Assembly (NCBI GenBank): GCA_021413735.1
Contig: JAIOPV010000187.1
Coordinates: 1 to 35,564, forward strand
Source of the DNA: Planctomycetota bacterium
GTDB taxonomy: Bacteria; Planctomycetota; Planctomycetia; Gemmatales; Gemmataceae
Length of the DNA: 35,564 nucleotides
Direction: 5' to 3'
Each line of letters begins with the position of its first letter. Position 1 is the stretch's first letter. Both the position numbers and the translations under genes were made by a program. Under the pieces are notes generated by a model. It was not told the DNA's origin, ran no database searches, and was given only the letters and a program-made list of their open reading frames with translations. This document shows, in pieces, positions 24,058-31,922 of the stretch.

Positions 24058-24627
24058 ATGCAATCTCGCATCGAAGGTGTGGCATACGTCCTTGGCGACA
24101 ACGTTGACACCGACCAGATCATCCCGGCCCAATATCTGACGTACAACCCGTCGATTCCCGCGGAATTCAAGATGTTTGGCAAGTTCGCACTCATCGGCGT
24201 GCCTGACGATCAGGCGGGGTTGCCGAAGGGTCATGTGCCGTTCCACCCGCCGGGCACGGACGAGTTCGTGTCGCCGTACACGATCATCATCGGAGGCAAG
24301 AATTTTGGTTGTGGATCGAGTCGCGAACATGCTCCGATTGCTCTGGCGGCAGCGGGTGTGGTTGCGGTCGTGGCTGAATTCTATGCTCGAATCTTTTATC
24401 GAAATGCGGTGAACGGCGGCTACCTCGTGCCGTTGGAGTCGAAAGTTCGCCTCGCTGACCGAGTTTGCACCGGCGATAAGGTGGTGATCGACATCAATGC
24501 TGGCACGCTGACGAACACGACGACCGGTGAAGTGACGGAGTTGTTGCCGCTTGGCGAGGTTGGCCCGATCATCGAGGCCGGCGGCGTGTTTCCCTACGCG
24601 CAAAAGGTGGGCATGCTGGCGAAGTAG
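24058..24627 (+). CDS. leuD: 3-isopropylmalate dehydratase small subunit
   Basis: A 189-residue aconitase-type swivel subunit for leucine biosynthesis (isomerisation of 2- to 3-isopropylmalate together with LeuC). The signatures DNVDTDQIIPAQYL (residues 14-27) and NFGCGSSREHAP are complete. The length is nearer to the short archaeal-type LeuD (about 165-170) than to the E. coli type (about 200). No leuC lies in the window, so the two subunits are probably encoded apart. The homologous aconitase-like family HacB/DmdB is an alternative. The start ATG at 24058 has only a weak ribosome binding site; a small hairpin (GTATGG...CCATAC, 23968-23984) lies in the leader. Confidence 0.9.
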   Translation: MQSRIEGVAYVLGDNVDTDQIIPAQYLTYNPSIPAEFKMFGKFALIGVPDDQAGLPKGHVPFHPPGTDEFVSPYTIIIGGKNFGCGSSREHAPIALAAAGVVAVVAEFYARIFYRNAVNGGYLVPLESKVRLADRVCTGDKVVIDINAGTLTNTTTGEVTELLPLGEVGPIIEAGGVFPYAQKVGMLAK

Positions 24628-24643
24628 TCAGTGCTATTTGTTT

Positions 24644-24694
24644 TCGCCGCTTACGGCGTAGCGCTCTGTTGGAATGCTACGCCGCAAGCGGCGA
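24644..24694. repeat. Inverted repeat (D type), 19-bp arms, in a convergent gap
   Basis: The arms 24644-24662 and 24676-24694 pair with one mismatch around a 13-nt loop; the core is TCGCCGCTTACGGCGTAGC. It shares the outer half with the element at 21807-21855 and again lies between convergent stops (24627 and 24699). Confidence 0.88.
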
Positions 24695-24698
24695 TCCG

Positions 24699-25685
24699 TC
24701 ACGGACGTCCCGTGTTGTCGAATCGTGCTTCGGCGAGGTTCAGCGGGTTTGCGCCCGGAATGTTCGGCAACTCAAACAGCCGTCGATTGTCCTGTGCGGT
24801 CAACTGACCATTCACGCGGCCCGCGTCGAGTTTCAGCGTCATCTCGAACTTCTGTTCTTCCCATCGCAGCAGGAGTTCGGTCGGGTACTGCACCACATAC
24901 GGGCGACCCGTTTGCGGATCGCTTCCGCCGGTAGGCACCGTCTTCGCCGACTTCACCTCGGCGTAACACAGCACCTTGCCCTTCATGTCGCGGACCACGT
25001 GCCGTTTCACCTGCGCCTGGTTGTGAATGGCGTCCGCATCGTCCGCGAGGAACACGATTTCCTTGCGGATGGCGACTTTGTTCGGCGTGGTTGTCGGCCA
25101 ACTCAGCGTATACGTGCGAGCCTTCTCGTCGGACGTGGAAGTGTACGGCAACCCTGGCGAGAACGTGGTCATGCCGAGGGCTTGCATGAGCCAGTCGGGA
25201 TCGATGGGCATGTTCCCCATGCTGCTCGGGATCTTTGCTTTGCCCGACTCGAAATCCTCGTGTGAGGCGAACACATACATCGGCTGCATCTGCGGCATCG
25301 TGAAGTAGACCCAGAACTGCTCGGGGTTCGAGCCGAGATCGACCTTCACATCAACCAGCCCGCCCTTGGCGACCATGCGGAAGTTTCGCGGCTGGCTGGC
25401 CGAGAGGTTCCCGCGAAGGTTCGGGTAGACCGCTTCCTTGATCGCACCGCGAATGCCGTCGCCTTCTTTGGCGGAAACGGTCACGTCGCCGTAACTGAGA
25501 GTTTGGAGCCGGCTGGCTTGCGTGTTCAGGTAACCGACGAGTTGCTCGGCTGTGACCTTCTGGACAACGCCGGTGTTGTTGTTGTGTGGCTCTCGTGGCT
25601 TGATGCCGAACGCATCGCGAAGCGACTGGCAACCGACGTTTGCCGTGAGGAGAAAGCCGATCAGGATGACTCGCAGATGACGCAT
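24699..25685 (-). CDS. Lipoprotein of unknown function (LolA-like fold suspected)
   Basis: A 328-residue lipoprotein: the signal MRHLRVILIGFLLTANVGC ends in a lipobox-like NVGC. The mature part begins with a short linker rich in Asn, then a beta-rich domain (GYLNTQASRLQTLSYGDVTV, and LRWEEQKFEMTLKLDAGRVN near the end). This resembles outer-membrane lipoprotein sorting proteins of the LolA/LolB or DUF4292 kind, but I see no diagnostic motif. The ATG at 25685 has GGGAG upstream. It starts 23 bp after the preceding minus-strand gene and is probably co-transcribed with it. Confidence 0.75.
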   Translation of the reverse strand: MRHLRVILIGFLLTANVGCQSLRDAFGIKPREPHNNNTGVVQKVTAEQLVGYLNTQASRLQTLSYGDVTVSAKEGDGIRGAIKEAVYPNLRGNLSASQPRNFRMVAKGGLVDVKVDLGSNPEQFWVYFTMPQMQPMYVFASHEDFESGKAKIPSSMGNMPIDPDWLMQALGMTTFSPGLPYTSTSDEKARTYTLSWPTTTPNKVAIRKEIVFLADDADAIHNQAQVKRHVVRDMKGKVLCYAEVKSAKTVPTGGSDPQTGRPYVVQYPTELLLRWEEQKFEMTLKLDAGRVNGQLTAQDNRRLFELPNIPGANPLNLAEARFDNTGRP

Positions 25686-25708
25686 CGTTGTTCTCCCGCG
25701 AACAGCCA

Positions 25709-26197
25709 TCATTCCCAGCCCAGAACGCGAAACACTTCCGTTTGCACCGCGGTGATCTGGTCGTCGGTCAGTCGCGGATCGGTTACCTGATGGACCGCTC
25801 CGCCCTTTGCATCTTTGAGGATCAGGACATCGCGACCGCTGCTGTCGCGTGCTACATCCTCGAACTTGAATCGTTTCCGACGCATCAGCAACAGGGCCGC
25901 GACGTATCGGAAGTTCAAGCCGTCAGAATCGGGCGAGTCTTTCAATCGGTCGAAGCACCCGATCAGCAGATCATCGTTCACGACGGGCTTACGAGGCTTG
26001 TCGGCAGCTTGAACCTTGCCAGCCCAGTGAGCTACGGCGCCCTCGGGTGGTCCGGTCCAGGCGTCGGCTGCGTAGTCGGTTCGCACGAACTTCCCACCCT
26101 GTTCCGCAAGCACAGCGTGGAACCGATCTCCGGGCGTGAGTTCGCGCCCGGTGGCCGCACAGATTCTCGCAGGCCCCGAGATTTCGTAATCGGTCAT
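25709..26197 (-). CDS. Hypothetical protein, 162 residues
   Basis: A small soluble protein I do not assign to a family. The start (MTDYEISGPARICAATGREL) carries a Cys-X-X-X-Gly-rich turn, and the sequence RYVAALLLMRRKRFKFEDV near the middle forms a likely helix. The ATG at 26197 was preferred because the upstream extension of the frame only translates a palindromic repeat (26227-26293). It lies between a secreted thioredoxin-fold protein gene and a lipoprotein gene, all on the minus strand and closely spaced, so the three may act together in the envelope; this is inference. Confidence 0.72.
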   Translation of the reverse strand: MTDYEISGPARICAATGRELTPGDRFHAVLAEQGGKFVRTDYAADAWTGPPEGAVAHWAGKVQAADKPRKPVVNDDLLIGCFDRLKDSPDSDGLNFRYVAALLLMRRKRFKFEDVARDSSGRDVLILKDAKGGAVHQVTDPRLTDDQITAVQTEVFRVLGWE

Positions 26198-26226
26198 GTC
26201 GTGCCGTTCCGTGGCAATCTGGCCTT

Positions 26227-26293
26227 GCGAGCCCCGGGGTTTATCCCCGGGGTCTTTTGTAATCTCCCACGGGGCTAAACCCCGTGGCTCGCC
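26227..26293. repeat. Paired palindromes (A type) between minus-strand genes
   Basis: Two adjacent hairpins, CCCCGGGG-TTTA-TCCCCGGGG and CCACGGGG-CTAAA-CCCCGTGG, inside an outer inverted repeat GCGAGCC...GGCTCGCC. The outer part and the CCACGGGG core match the element at 1929-2000. It sits in the gap between stop 26336 and start 26197, so it may lower expression of the downstream genes. Confidence 0.82.
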
Positions 26294-26335
26294 ATCAACC
26301 AACGCATCGTACTCACACGACTGAGCCGCAGACAA

Positions 26336-27862
26336 TCACGGGCGAGGCACGATTGGCGGCAATGCGGGTGCGCCGCCGTTCACTATTCCGGTTGTGACGT
26401 TTGGAGAAGCTGGGGCGACCAGGAGATCGGCCTGTTCCTTCAGCAAAAACCCGGTTTCCGCACCGACTCCGGTGAACGACCAACGCAGTTTGCCAGCACC
26501 GTCGATCAGGAAGAATCGGGGAGCCGTTTCGATTCCGTAGGCTGTCACGGCTTTCGTGCCGTCGAAGATCGGTATCGTCAGCTTTAACTTGTCGCGAGCC
26601 TTCACACCACCCGCCACATCACCGAACACCGCACACGGCGCCACCACCAACCGACCCGCATACCGCTTCTCCAGAGCAGCAGCAATCGCGAGGGAAAGGT
26701 CAGTGGTTTCGCCACCCGGTCGAAAGAACACCAACGCGACGGGCTTGCCTTGCTGTTCTGCGAGCCTGAATTGTCCTGCCGTGAAGTCTGGAGCAACCTG
26801 CCCGAGCGACGGTTCCACCGATCTGCTCATGCTGATGACTGGCCCAACGGCTGTGGGCTGAATGGCGGACGTCTTGCCGTTGCGTGCGTCGTCGAGCATT
26901 CGTCGAGCGGCTTGCATAGCTTCGCGATATGGGCTTGTCTGGACGGTTTCGTCGATCAGGCCATCGAGCTTGGCGATTCGATTCTCGAAGGTCTTCGGGC
27001 CGAGTTTCAGGGCATCTGGCACCAACTGCGCCGCATCGCCGAGGGCCGCGTATGCCACCTCGACATCGCGACGGAGCCGGTCGAAGGTTTGCCCGTTGAG
27101 CCGTGCTTGATCCTTGAGTTCGTACTTCACATCGACCCACGCGGCAGGCTGATCCGCTCGGCCGTCGCGTTGCTTGATGACGCGGTGAACCTTGCGTGCG
27201 GTACCGTCTTGCGTGGACACCCACACCGCGTCTTCGCGCAGCCAGGAAGTTTGCCCGCCGACAGGCTTTTCCCAGTCCGCCGACATCTGATTCCCGATGA
27301 TCTTTCGACAGCGTTCGGCATTCAGGAACTCGAATCCCTTGGCTTGCCAGCGCTCGATGGGACGGTTCGCGGGCGTGATCGTCCAGACTTCGCCTGCGTT
27401 ATCTCGTGGGATCACTGGCGGGAAGATGCCGAACTCTGACGCGGCGAACGCATCGAGCGGAATCGGCGGCAATCCTCGTGCTGGTGTGTCGGCGGTGAGC
27501 TTCAACGGCAGCCCGACGGGTGCAAGCAGATGAACGGTGCCGTCGGTGTAGAGGCGAACGAGGTCGAGCCGCACGGACGGAGGGAAGTCTTTCGCGGGCC
27601 TACCGGTGACGGCACCAACTGCCCCACCAACGGCGTCTTCCATTCGTTGGAGGCGTGTGAGAACGGCGGCGTCAGCCCAGTTGTCCTGGCGATCGAGAAC
27701 GAAAACGCGGAGTTCGATCTCGTGATTGCGGCGGAAGAAGTTGGGGGGACGCTTCACTTCCTCGGCGACTGTGCCGGTGAATGTGAATTCGTCGCCGCGT
27801 TGAAGCCCGGTGAGAGGCGGAGCCGCGATTGCGAGTGTGAGTGCGAACAAACTGGCGGTCAC
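26336..27862 (-). CDS. Secreted protein with a cysteine-free thioredoxin/peroxiredoxin-like C-terminal domain
   Basis: A 508-residue protein with a hydrophobic N terminus (MTASLFALTLAIAAPP), probably a short signal. Residues about 17-340 form a planctomycete-type region without a recognised motif. From about residue 352 a TlpA/AhpC-like domain follows (GQVAPDFTAGQFRLAEQQGK, PVALVFFRPGGETTDL, then IETAPRFFLIDGAGKLRW). At the place where redox-active members carry a CXXC or peroxidatic Cys, this one has RPGGETT, so it is unlikely to be a thiol oxidoreductase. It may be a binding or structural relative. It heads a minus-strand group with the two genes after it. Confidence 0.8.
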   Translation of the reverse strand: MTASLFALTLAIAAPPLTGLQRGDEFTFTGTVAEEVKRPPNFFRRNHEIELRVFVLDRQDNWADAAVLTRLQRMEDAVGGAVGAVTGRPAKDFPPSVRLDLVRLYTDGTVHLLAPVGLPLKLTADTPARGLPPIPLDAFAASEFGIFPPVIPRDNAGEVWTITPANRPIERWQAKGFEFLNAERCRKIIGNQMSADWEKPVGGQTSWLREDAVWVSTQDGTARKVHRVIKQRDGRADQPAAWVDVKYELKDQARLNGQTFDRLRRDVEVAYAALGDAAQLVPDALKLGPKTFENRIAKLDGLIDETVQTSPYREAMQAARRMLDDARNGKTSAIQPTAVGPVISMSRSVEPSLGQVAPDFTAGQFRLAEQQGKPVALVFFRPGGETTDLSLAIAAALEKRYAGRLVVAPCAVFGDVAGGVKARDKLKLTIPIFDGTKAVTAYGIETAPRFFLIDGAGKLRWSFTGVGAETGFLLKEQADLLVAPASPNVTTGIVNGGAPALPPIVPRP

Positions 27863-27970
27863 GGCATCCCTCCGCGGCTGCCCGACGCTCTGCGGGCTGG
27901 CAGACTATAGCGAGGGCTTGGGATGATGCAACCGCAGTTGGAAATGGGGTAATTTGGGGGAAGAGAGGCG

Positions 27971-28329
27971 TCATTCCTCGAAGAAACGCGAGACGGGAAC
28001 CTCGAAGCCCGGTAGCACGTCGGGGAGTGTCAGCGTTTGATTCTTCTCGAACGTGTCCTGGCGAGTCCCGGACCGGAAGACGGAAGCAGATTCCGTTTTG
28101 GGGTCGAGGTAATGTGAATGTGAGTATCGTTGCCCAGCACTCGCCCAAGTTTCTTGGCACGGACAAATTCGCGGAGAATTGACCCCGCATTCACACAAAC
28201 GACTCCGTGTCGGATTCCAGGCCTGGGATACCTCACAACCTGACCACGGACGAGATCGACGTTCGACTCGTTGCCGTGGAGTTTGAAGAATTCCTCTGCG
28301 GTCATCGCGGGTGGGGTCACCGCAACCAT
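27971..28329 (-). pseudogene. Uma2 family endonuclease, internally deleted pseudogene
   Basis: The N-terminal part of an Uma2 (DUF820) protein starts at ATG 28329: MVAVTPPAMTAEEFFKLHGN and on through VDLVRGQVVRYPRPGIRHG to LGRVLGNDTHIHIT. The C-terminal part appears in another frame directly after it: DPKTESASVFRSG, TFEKNQTLTLPDVLPGFEVP and SRFFEE, with the stop at 27971-27973. About 90-100 residues that normally lie between, including most of the nuclease core, are missing, and the frame changes at the junction near 28105. A deletion with frameshift is the simplest reading. Uma2 genes occur in many copies in planctomycetes; their role is unclear. Confidence 0.88.
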
Positions 28330-28342
28330 CGCCCTGCCCTCC

Positions 28343-28378
28343 AAAAAACAATGGGCGAATGGTATCACCCATTCGCCC
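28343..28378 (-). terminator. Intrinsic terminator of the ligase gene
   Basis: A perfect 10-bp stem (28353-28362 with 28369-28378, GGGCGAATGG/CCATTCGCCC) with a 6-nt loop. On the minus strand it is followed by TTGTTTTTT. It lies 28 bp after the DNA ligase stop (28406) and just before the Uma2 pseudogene start. Confidence 0.9.
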
Positions 28379-28405
28379 CGAGACGCCAGCCTGATTCCGT
28401 TCACA

Positions 28406-29857
28406 TCACGCTGGGCGTGGCTTCTCGCTGTAGCCCTTGCCGGTCTTCTCCGCGAGCAGTTTGTCGTACTCCTTCTTGGCCTTCGCCTCGTCCGGGAATG
28501 GCTTCGTCTTCGTCTGACCGGCGGTGCCGATCTTGCCCCAGTTGGTCGTCACGTCCTTGCCGTCCATCCAGATTTCCCAGAACTTCTTCGAGTCGCCGTC
28601 GATGAACTCAAAGTAACGCTTTGGTGTTGCGGCCATCGTCGATCCTCCAGAGGGAACAGGGGTTGGTGTTGGAACAGAAACGGAAACGGGTTTCGTCGCT
28701 TTCGCTGTCTTCGGTGAAGCGGCAGCCTCGGCGACCGCTGCTGCCTTTGGGGCGGGTGCTGCGACTGCAACTGCCACCGGCGCGCTTGCCACTTCCACAA
28801 CGGGAGCGGTTGCTTTCTTGCGAGTCGGCGGTGCGGCATTCGGGAAGCCGTCGGGTCGTGGGCCGACGTACACGGGGAAGCGAAGCGCACCGTCAGGTGT
28901 CAACTCCTGATACTTCACAGTGATGATGCTTCCCTTCGCTGGCGGGTTGTCGCGATCCTTGTCTTTCAGACCAGTGCCGACTTTACACTTCACGCCAGTG
29001 TTGAGTTTCACCCACAACGCACCCACGCGGCCCTTGTGACGGCCTTCACCCGCTTCGTAGTCATCGACAATCACTTCCATGTCGAGGAACTTTTTTACCT
29101 TCAGGATTGTGGAGGAGCGAGTTCGCTCGTAGTGTGAGCCGGGTTTGCGAACCATCAGCCCTTCGCCGCCGAGCGCGAGGATTCGCTCCAGTTCTTCCTC
29201 CAGGTGGTCGTTCCCCTTGCACACGAGCTGCTCGACCGACACCGTGAATTGTGACTTCCAGGTTGGGAGTGCGTCGGCGAGGAACTTCATGCGATCCTCG
29301 AACGGCCCCTTGGCGTCGGGTGCGTCGAAGATGAGATACTTCATCGGCTTCCAGCGGTCGGGCTGGTTCTGGCTGCGGGCGATGTCGCTGGCGTCCTGGA
29401 ATTTCTTGCGTCCGATCCAGAGTTCGCCATCGAGGGGGTGGTTGGGCAACCCCGCCTTGAACCAGTCTGGCGCATCGTAGATGTTGTACCCGCGAGAGAG
29501 GAACTGCTTGCCGTCCCAGTAGGCACGCACGCCGTCGAGTTTCTCGCTGAGCCACCAACCGGTCAGGTCTTGTGCCCAGTCCCAGGGTTCGCCCTTGAGC
29601 AGCGGCAGCTCTTTCTTGTCTTCGGCACCGACGGGTTTGAGCGGTTTCAGTTCACCGGCGCTTGCGAGTCGTGCTTCCTCGGCGGCATCGCCACGGAGCT
29701 TGCGGATGTGCTTGCAGGTGCGGGCGTTGCTCGGCAAGTTCTGATTGCACCACGCGGGGCAGGTGCAGGAATACACACCGCCGACGTTTTTGAGGCGGTA
29801 GGGGTTCTTACCGGAACCCTGCATTTCGTAAGTTTGACCATCCGCGAGATCGGGCAT
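28406..29857 (-). CDS. ATP-dependent DNA ligase with N-terminal SWIM and C-terminal WGR domains
   Basis: A 483-residue multidomain protein. Residues 20-52 form a SWIM zinc motif (CxC at 31-33 and CxH at 48-50), a DNA- or protein-binding element. Residues about 98-260 are a nucleotidyltransferase domain with motif I EKLDGVRA (adenylated Lys106), motif III DGELW (143-147), motif IV EGLMVRKP (232-239) and motif V LKVKK. An OB-fold follows (about 260-335), then an Ala/Pro/Val-rich linker (340-408), then a WGR domain (about 410-475, NWGKIGTAGQTKTK). WGR domains bind nucleic acid in PARPs and elsewhere. The ligase core is small, like accessory bacterial ligases, so a role in break repair is likely; the fusion of all three parts is unusual. 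Confidence 0.92.
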   Translation of the reverse strand: MPDLADGQTYEMQGSGKNPYRLKNVGGVYSCTCPAWCNQNLPSNARTCKHIRKLRGDAAEEARLASAGELKPLKPVGAEDKKELPLLKGEPWDWAQDLTGWWLSEKLDGVRAYWDGKQFLSRGYNIYDAPDWFKAGLPNHPLDGELWIGRKKFQDASDIARSQNQPDRWKPMKYLIFDAPDAKGPFEDRMKFLADALPTWKSQFTVSVEQLVCKGNDHLEEELERILALGGEGLMVRKPGSHYERTRSSTILKVKKFLDMEVIVDDYEAGEGRHKGRVGALWVKLNTGVKCKVGTGLKDKDRDNPPAKGSIITVKYQELTPDGALRFPVYVGPRPDGFPNAAPPTRKKATAPVVEVASAPVAVAVAAPAPKAAAVAEAAASPKTAKATKPVSVSVPTPTPVPSGGSTMAATPKRYFEFIDGDSKKFWEIWMDGKDVTTNWGKIGTAGQTKTKPFPDEAKAKKEYDKLLAEKTGKGYSEKPRPA

Positions 29858-30163
29858 GATTGCTTCCCTCTGGGGTTGAAGGAAAGGTAACCCGAGAAAT
29901 TGCGACTTGCAATCAGCGTTGCGATCTACTCAAAGAACTTCTTCACTTCGACCGCGAACCCCGGCAGTTTCAAACAGTTTCGGTTCTGGTGTAGCGGTCG
30001 CCCCAGCGGGGCGACGGTGGTCCCGTTGGGACCACCGCTAAACCAGACTGACCGGCAGTTTACCACACACGAAATCTTCATCGCCAGCCGAGCCAAACAA
30101 TCGTGAAAGGCTTCTGAGAATCGGTAGGTATAGGACTGGAACACGTCTTCCAAGGAGCGAACC
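29858..30163. other. Intergenic region with a short Uma2 C-terminal relic and two palindromes
   Basis: On the minus strand, 29926-29973 encodes LKLPGFAVEVKKFFE plus a stop, which resembles the C-terminal end of Uma2 proteins (LPGFEVPVSRFFEE in the pseudogene at 27971-28329). No body of the gene precedes it. Two palindromes follow: TCGCCCC-A-GCGGGGCGA-like at 29998-30014, and the B-type unit at 30016-30036. The remaining part up to 30163 probably holds the promoter of the alcohol dehydrogenase gene. Confidence 0.5.
30016..30036. repeat. Short palindrome (B type), second copy
   Basis: Identical in sequence to 19318-19338 (GGTGGTCCC-GTT-GGGACCACC) and followed by GCTAAACC. A second hairpin (29998-30014) lies directly upstream. 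Confidence 0.87.
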
Positions 30164-31183
30164 ATGTCGATTCGTGCCTACGCCGCAACTGCGCCAAAAG
30201 GTGAACTGAAACCGTTCGAGTACGAACCCGGACCGCTCGGCGACGATCAGGTCGAGATCGCCGTGAGCCATTGTGGCGTTTGCCACTCGGACCTGTCGAT
30301 CCTCGACAACGATTGGGGCATGACGAAGTATCCGCTTGTTCCTGGGCATGAGGTTGTCGGAACTGTCTCGTCTGCGGGTAGTCGCGTGAAGACCGTCAAG
30401 ACCGGCGACCGCGTTGGCCTGGGCTGGTACTCGAAGAGTTGCATGACGTGCCGGCAGTGTATGCGAGGCGATCACAACCTCTGCCCAACCGCCGAGGCGA
30501 CGATTATTGGTCGTCATGGTGGGTTCGCGAACAAAGTGCGAGCGAGCGCCGAGTGGGCCACTCCGCTGCCAGAAGGAATTGATCCGGTGAAGGCTGGCCC
30601 GCTGTTCTGCGGTGGAATCACGGTGTTCAATCCCCTCGTTCAGTTCGATGTGAAGCCGACACACAGAGTCGGTGTCGTGGGCATTGGTGGTCTCGGGCAC
30701 CTTGCGTTGCAGTTCACGAACAAGTGGGGCTGCGAGGTGATTGCGTTTTCGTCGTCGGCCGGGAAAACCGACGAGGCCAAGAAGCTCGGGGCACATTCCG
30801 TCGTCAACTCGAAGGATGACGCTGCGATGGCGAAGCTCGCCGGTTCGCTCGATCTCATTCTCGTGACGGTGAACGTGCCGCTGAACTGGTCTGCGTACCT
30901 CAACACACTTGCACCGCGTGGAAAGCTGCACTTCGTTGGTGCGGTTGCGGAACCGGTGCCCGTTCCGGTGTTCTCACTGCTGCTGACGCAGCGATCCCTC
31001 TCGGGTTCACCGCTTGGAAGTCCGGCGACCACAGCCGACATGCTTACATTCGCGGCCAGGCATGGCATCGCTCCGGTGACCGAGTTGTATCCGATGTCGA
31101 AGGTGAACGAGGCGATTGCCCATCTTCGGGCCGGAAAGGCCAGGTATCGGATCGTGCTGGAAAACGATCTGAAGGCGATCTGA
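30164..31183 (+). CDS. Zinc-dependent NAD(P) alcohol dehydrogenase (cinnamyl/YahK type)
   Basis: A 339-residue medium-chain dehydrogenase that would interconvert aldehydes and alcohols. Catalytic zinc ligands are visible in SHCGVCHSDL (Cys37) and PGHEVVG (His62). The structural zinc site is complete: Cys93, Cys96, Cys99 and Cys107. The cofactor motif GIGGLGHLALQ lies near residues 172-182; SSSAGKTDEA after the second strand suggests NADPH rather than NADH. These features place it with the YahK/cinnamyl alcohol dehydrogenase group. It starts at ATG 30164 with AAGGAG upstream and is followed 37 bp later by a nitroreductase-family gene, so the two may be co-transcribed. Confidence 0.94.
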   Translation: MSIRAYAATAPKGELKPFEYEPGPLGDDQVEIAVSHCGVCHSDLSILDNDWGMTKYPLVPGHEVVGTVSSAGSRVKTVKTGDRVGLGWYSKSCMTCRQCMRGDHNLCPTAEATIIGRHGGFANKVRASAEWATPLPEGIDPVKAGPLFCGGITVFNPLVQFDVKPTHRVGVVGIGGLGHLALQFTNKWGCEVIAFSSSAGKTDEAKKLGAHSVVNSKDDAAMAKLAGSLDLILVTVNVPLNWSAYLNTLAPRGKLHFVGAVAEPVPVPVFSLLLTQRSLSGSPLGSPATTADMLTFAARHGIAPVTELYPMSKVNEAIAHLRAGKARYRIVLENDLKAI

Positions 31184-31220
31184 AGGCGTAACCAACTCGA
31201 ACCCATAACAAGCGATTCCC

Positions 31221-31868
31221 ATGCACCCCGTTTCACCCGATACCGTTCTCGCCCAACTGCGCTGGCGATACGCCACCAAGAAGTTCGACGCCACTCGCAA
31301 GATCGATCCCGAACTGTGGGCGAAACTCGAACAGGCTCCGCTGCTGTCGCCGTCGTCGTATGGGCTGCAACTGTGGAAGTTCGTCGTGGTCACGAACCCG
31401 ACTGTGCGGAAGGAGTTGCACGCGGTGTCATGGAATCAGCCGCAGATTCTGGATGCGTCGCATCTCGTGGTGTTCGCGGCCAAGAACCCTCCGACCGTTG
31501 CTTGCGTCGAACGGCACATTGCACGGATGGCGGAGGTTCGCGGCGTCGAGCTGGCTTCGCTTGATGCGGTCAAGCAGCGGATGCTCGGGTCGCTGTCGAG
31601 GATGACGGAGAAAGACGCCCACGCCTGGGCTGCTCGACAGTGCTACATCGCGCTGGGGGTGTTTGTCACGGCATGTGCAATGGCCGGCGTCGATGCGTGT
31701 CCGATGGAAGGGTTCCAGCCCGACAAGTACGATGAAATCCTCGGATTGAAAGCGAAGGGCTTCGGTTCTGTTGCCATCGCGACTGCGGGTTATCGCTCAC
31801 CGAGTGACCCTGCTGCTGCCCTTGCAAAAGTCCGGTACGATGTGAAAGATGTGATTGAACATGTGTGA
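31221..31868 (+). CDS. Nitroreductase-family NAD(P)H-dependent oxidoreductase
   Basis: A 215-residue flavoprotein-like enzyme of the nitroreductase family, which uses FMN and NAD(P)H to reduce nitro compounds, quinones or similar electron acceptors. The family N terminus RWRYATKKFDATRKI and the FMN-contact segment LSPSSYGLQLWKFVVVTNP are clear, as is the C-terminal ACPMEGFQPDKYDEIL followed by FGSVAIATAGYRSPSD. This matches the NfsB-like group. It follows the alcohol dehydrogenase by 37 bp. The natural substrate is unknown. Confidence 0.93.
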   Translation: MHPVSPDTVLAQLRWRYATKKFDATRKIDPELWAKLEQAPLLSPSSYGLQLWKFVVVTNPTVRKELHAVSWNQPQILDASHLVVFAAKNPPTVACVERHIARMAEVRGVELASLDAVKQRMLGSLSRMTEKDAHAWAARQCYIALGVFVTACAMAGVDACPMEGFQPDKYDEILGLKAKGFGSVAIATAGYRSPSDPAAALAKVRYDVKDVIEHV

Positions 31869-31922
31869 TCTGCGTCCATTCGGACGCTGTTAAACGAATC
31901 CTCTCCGTTCCAATTTCGAGAG

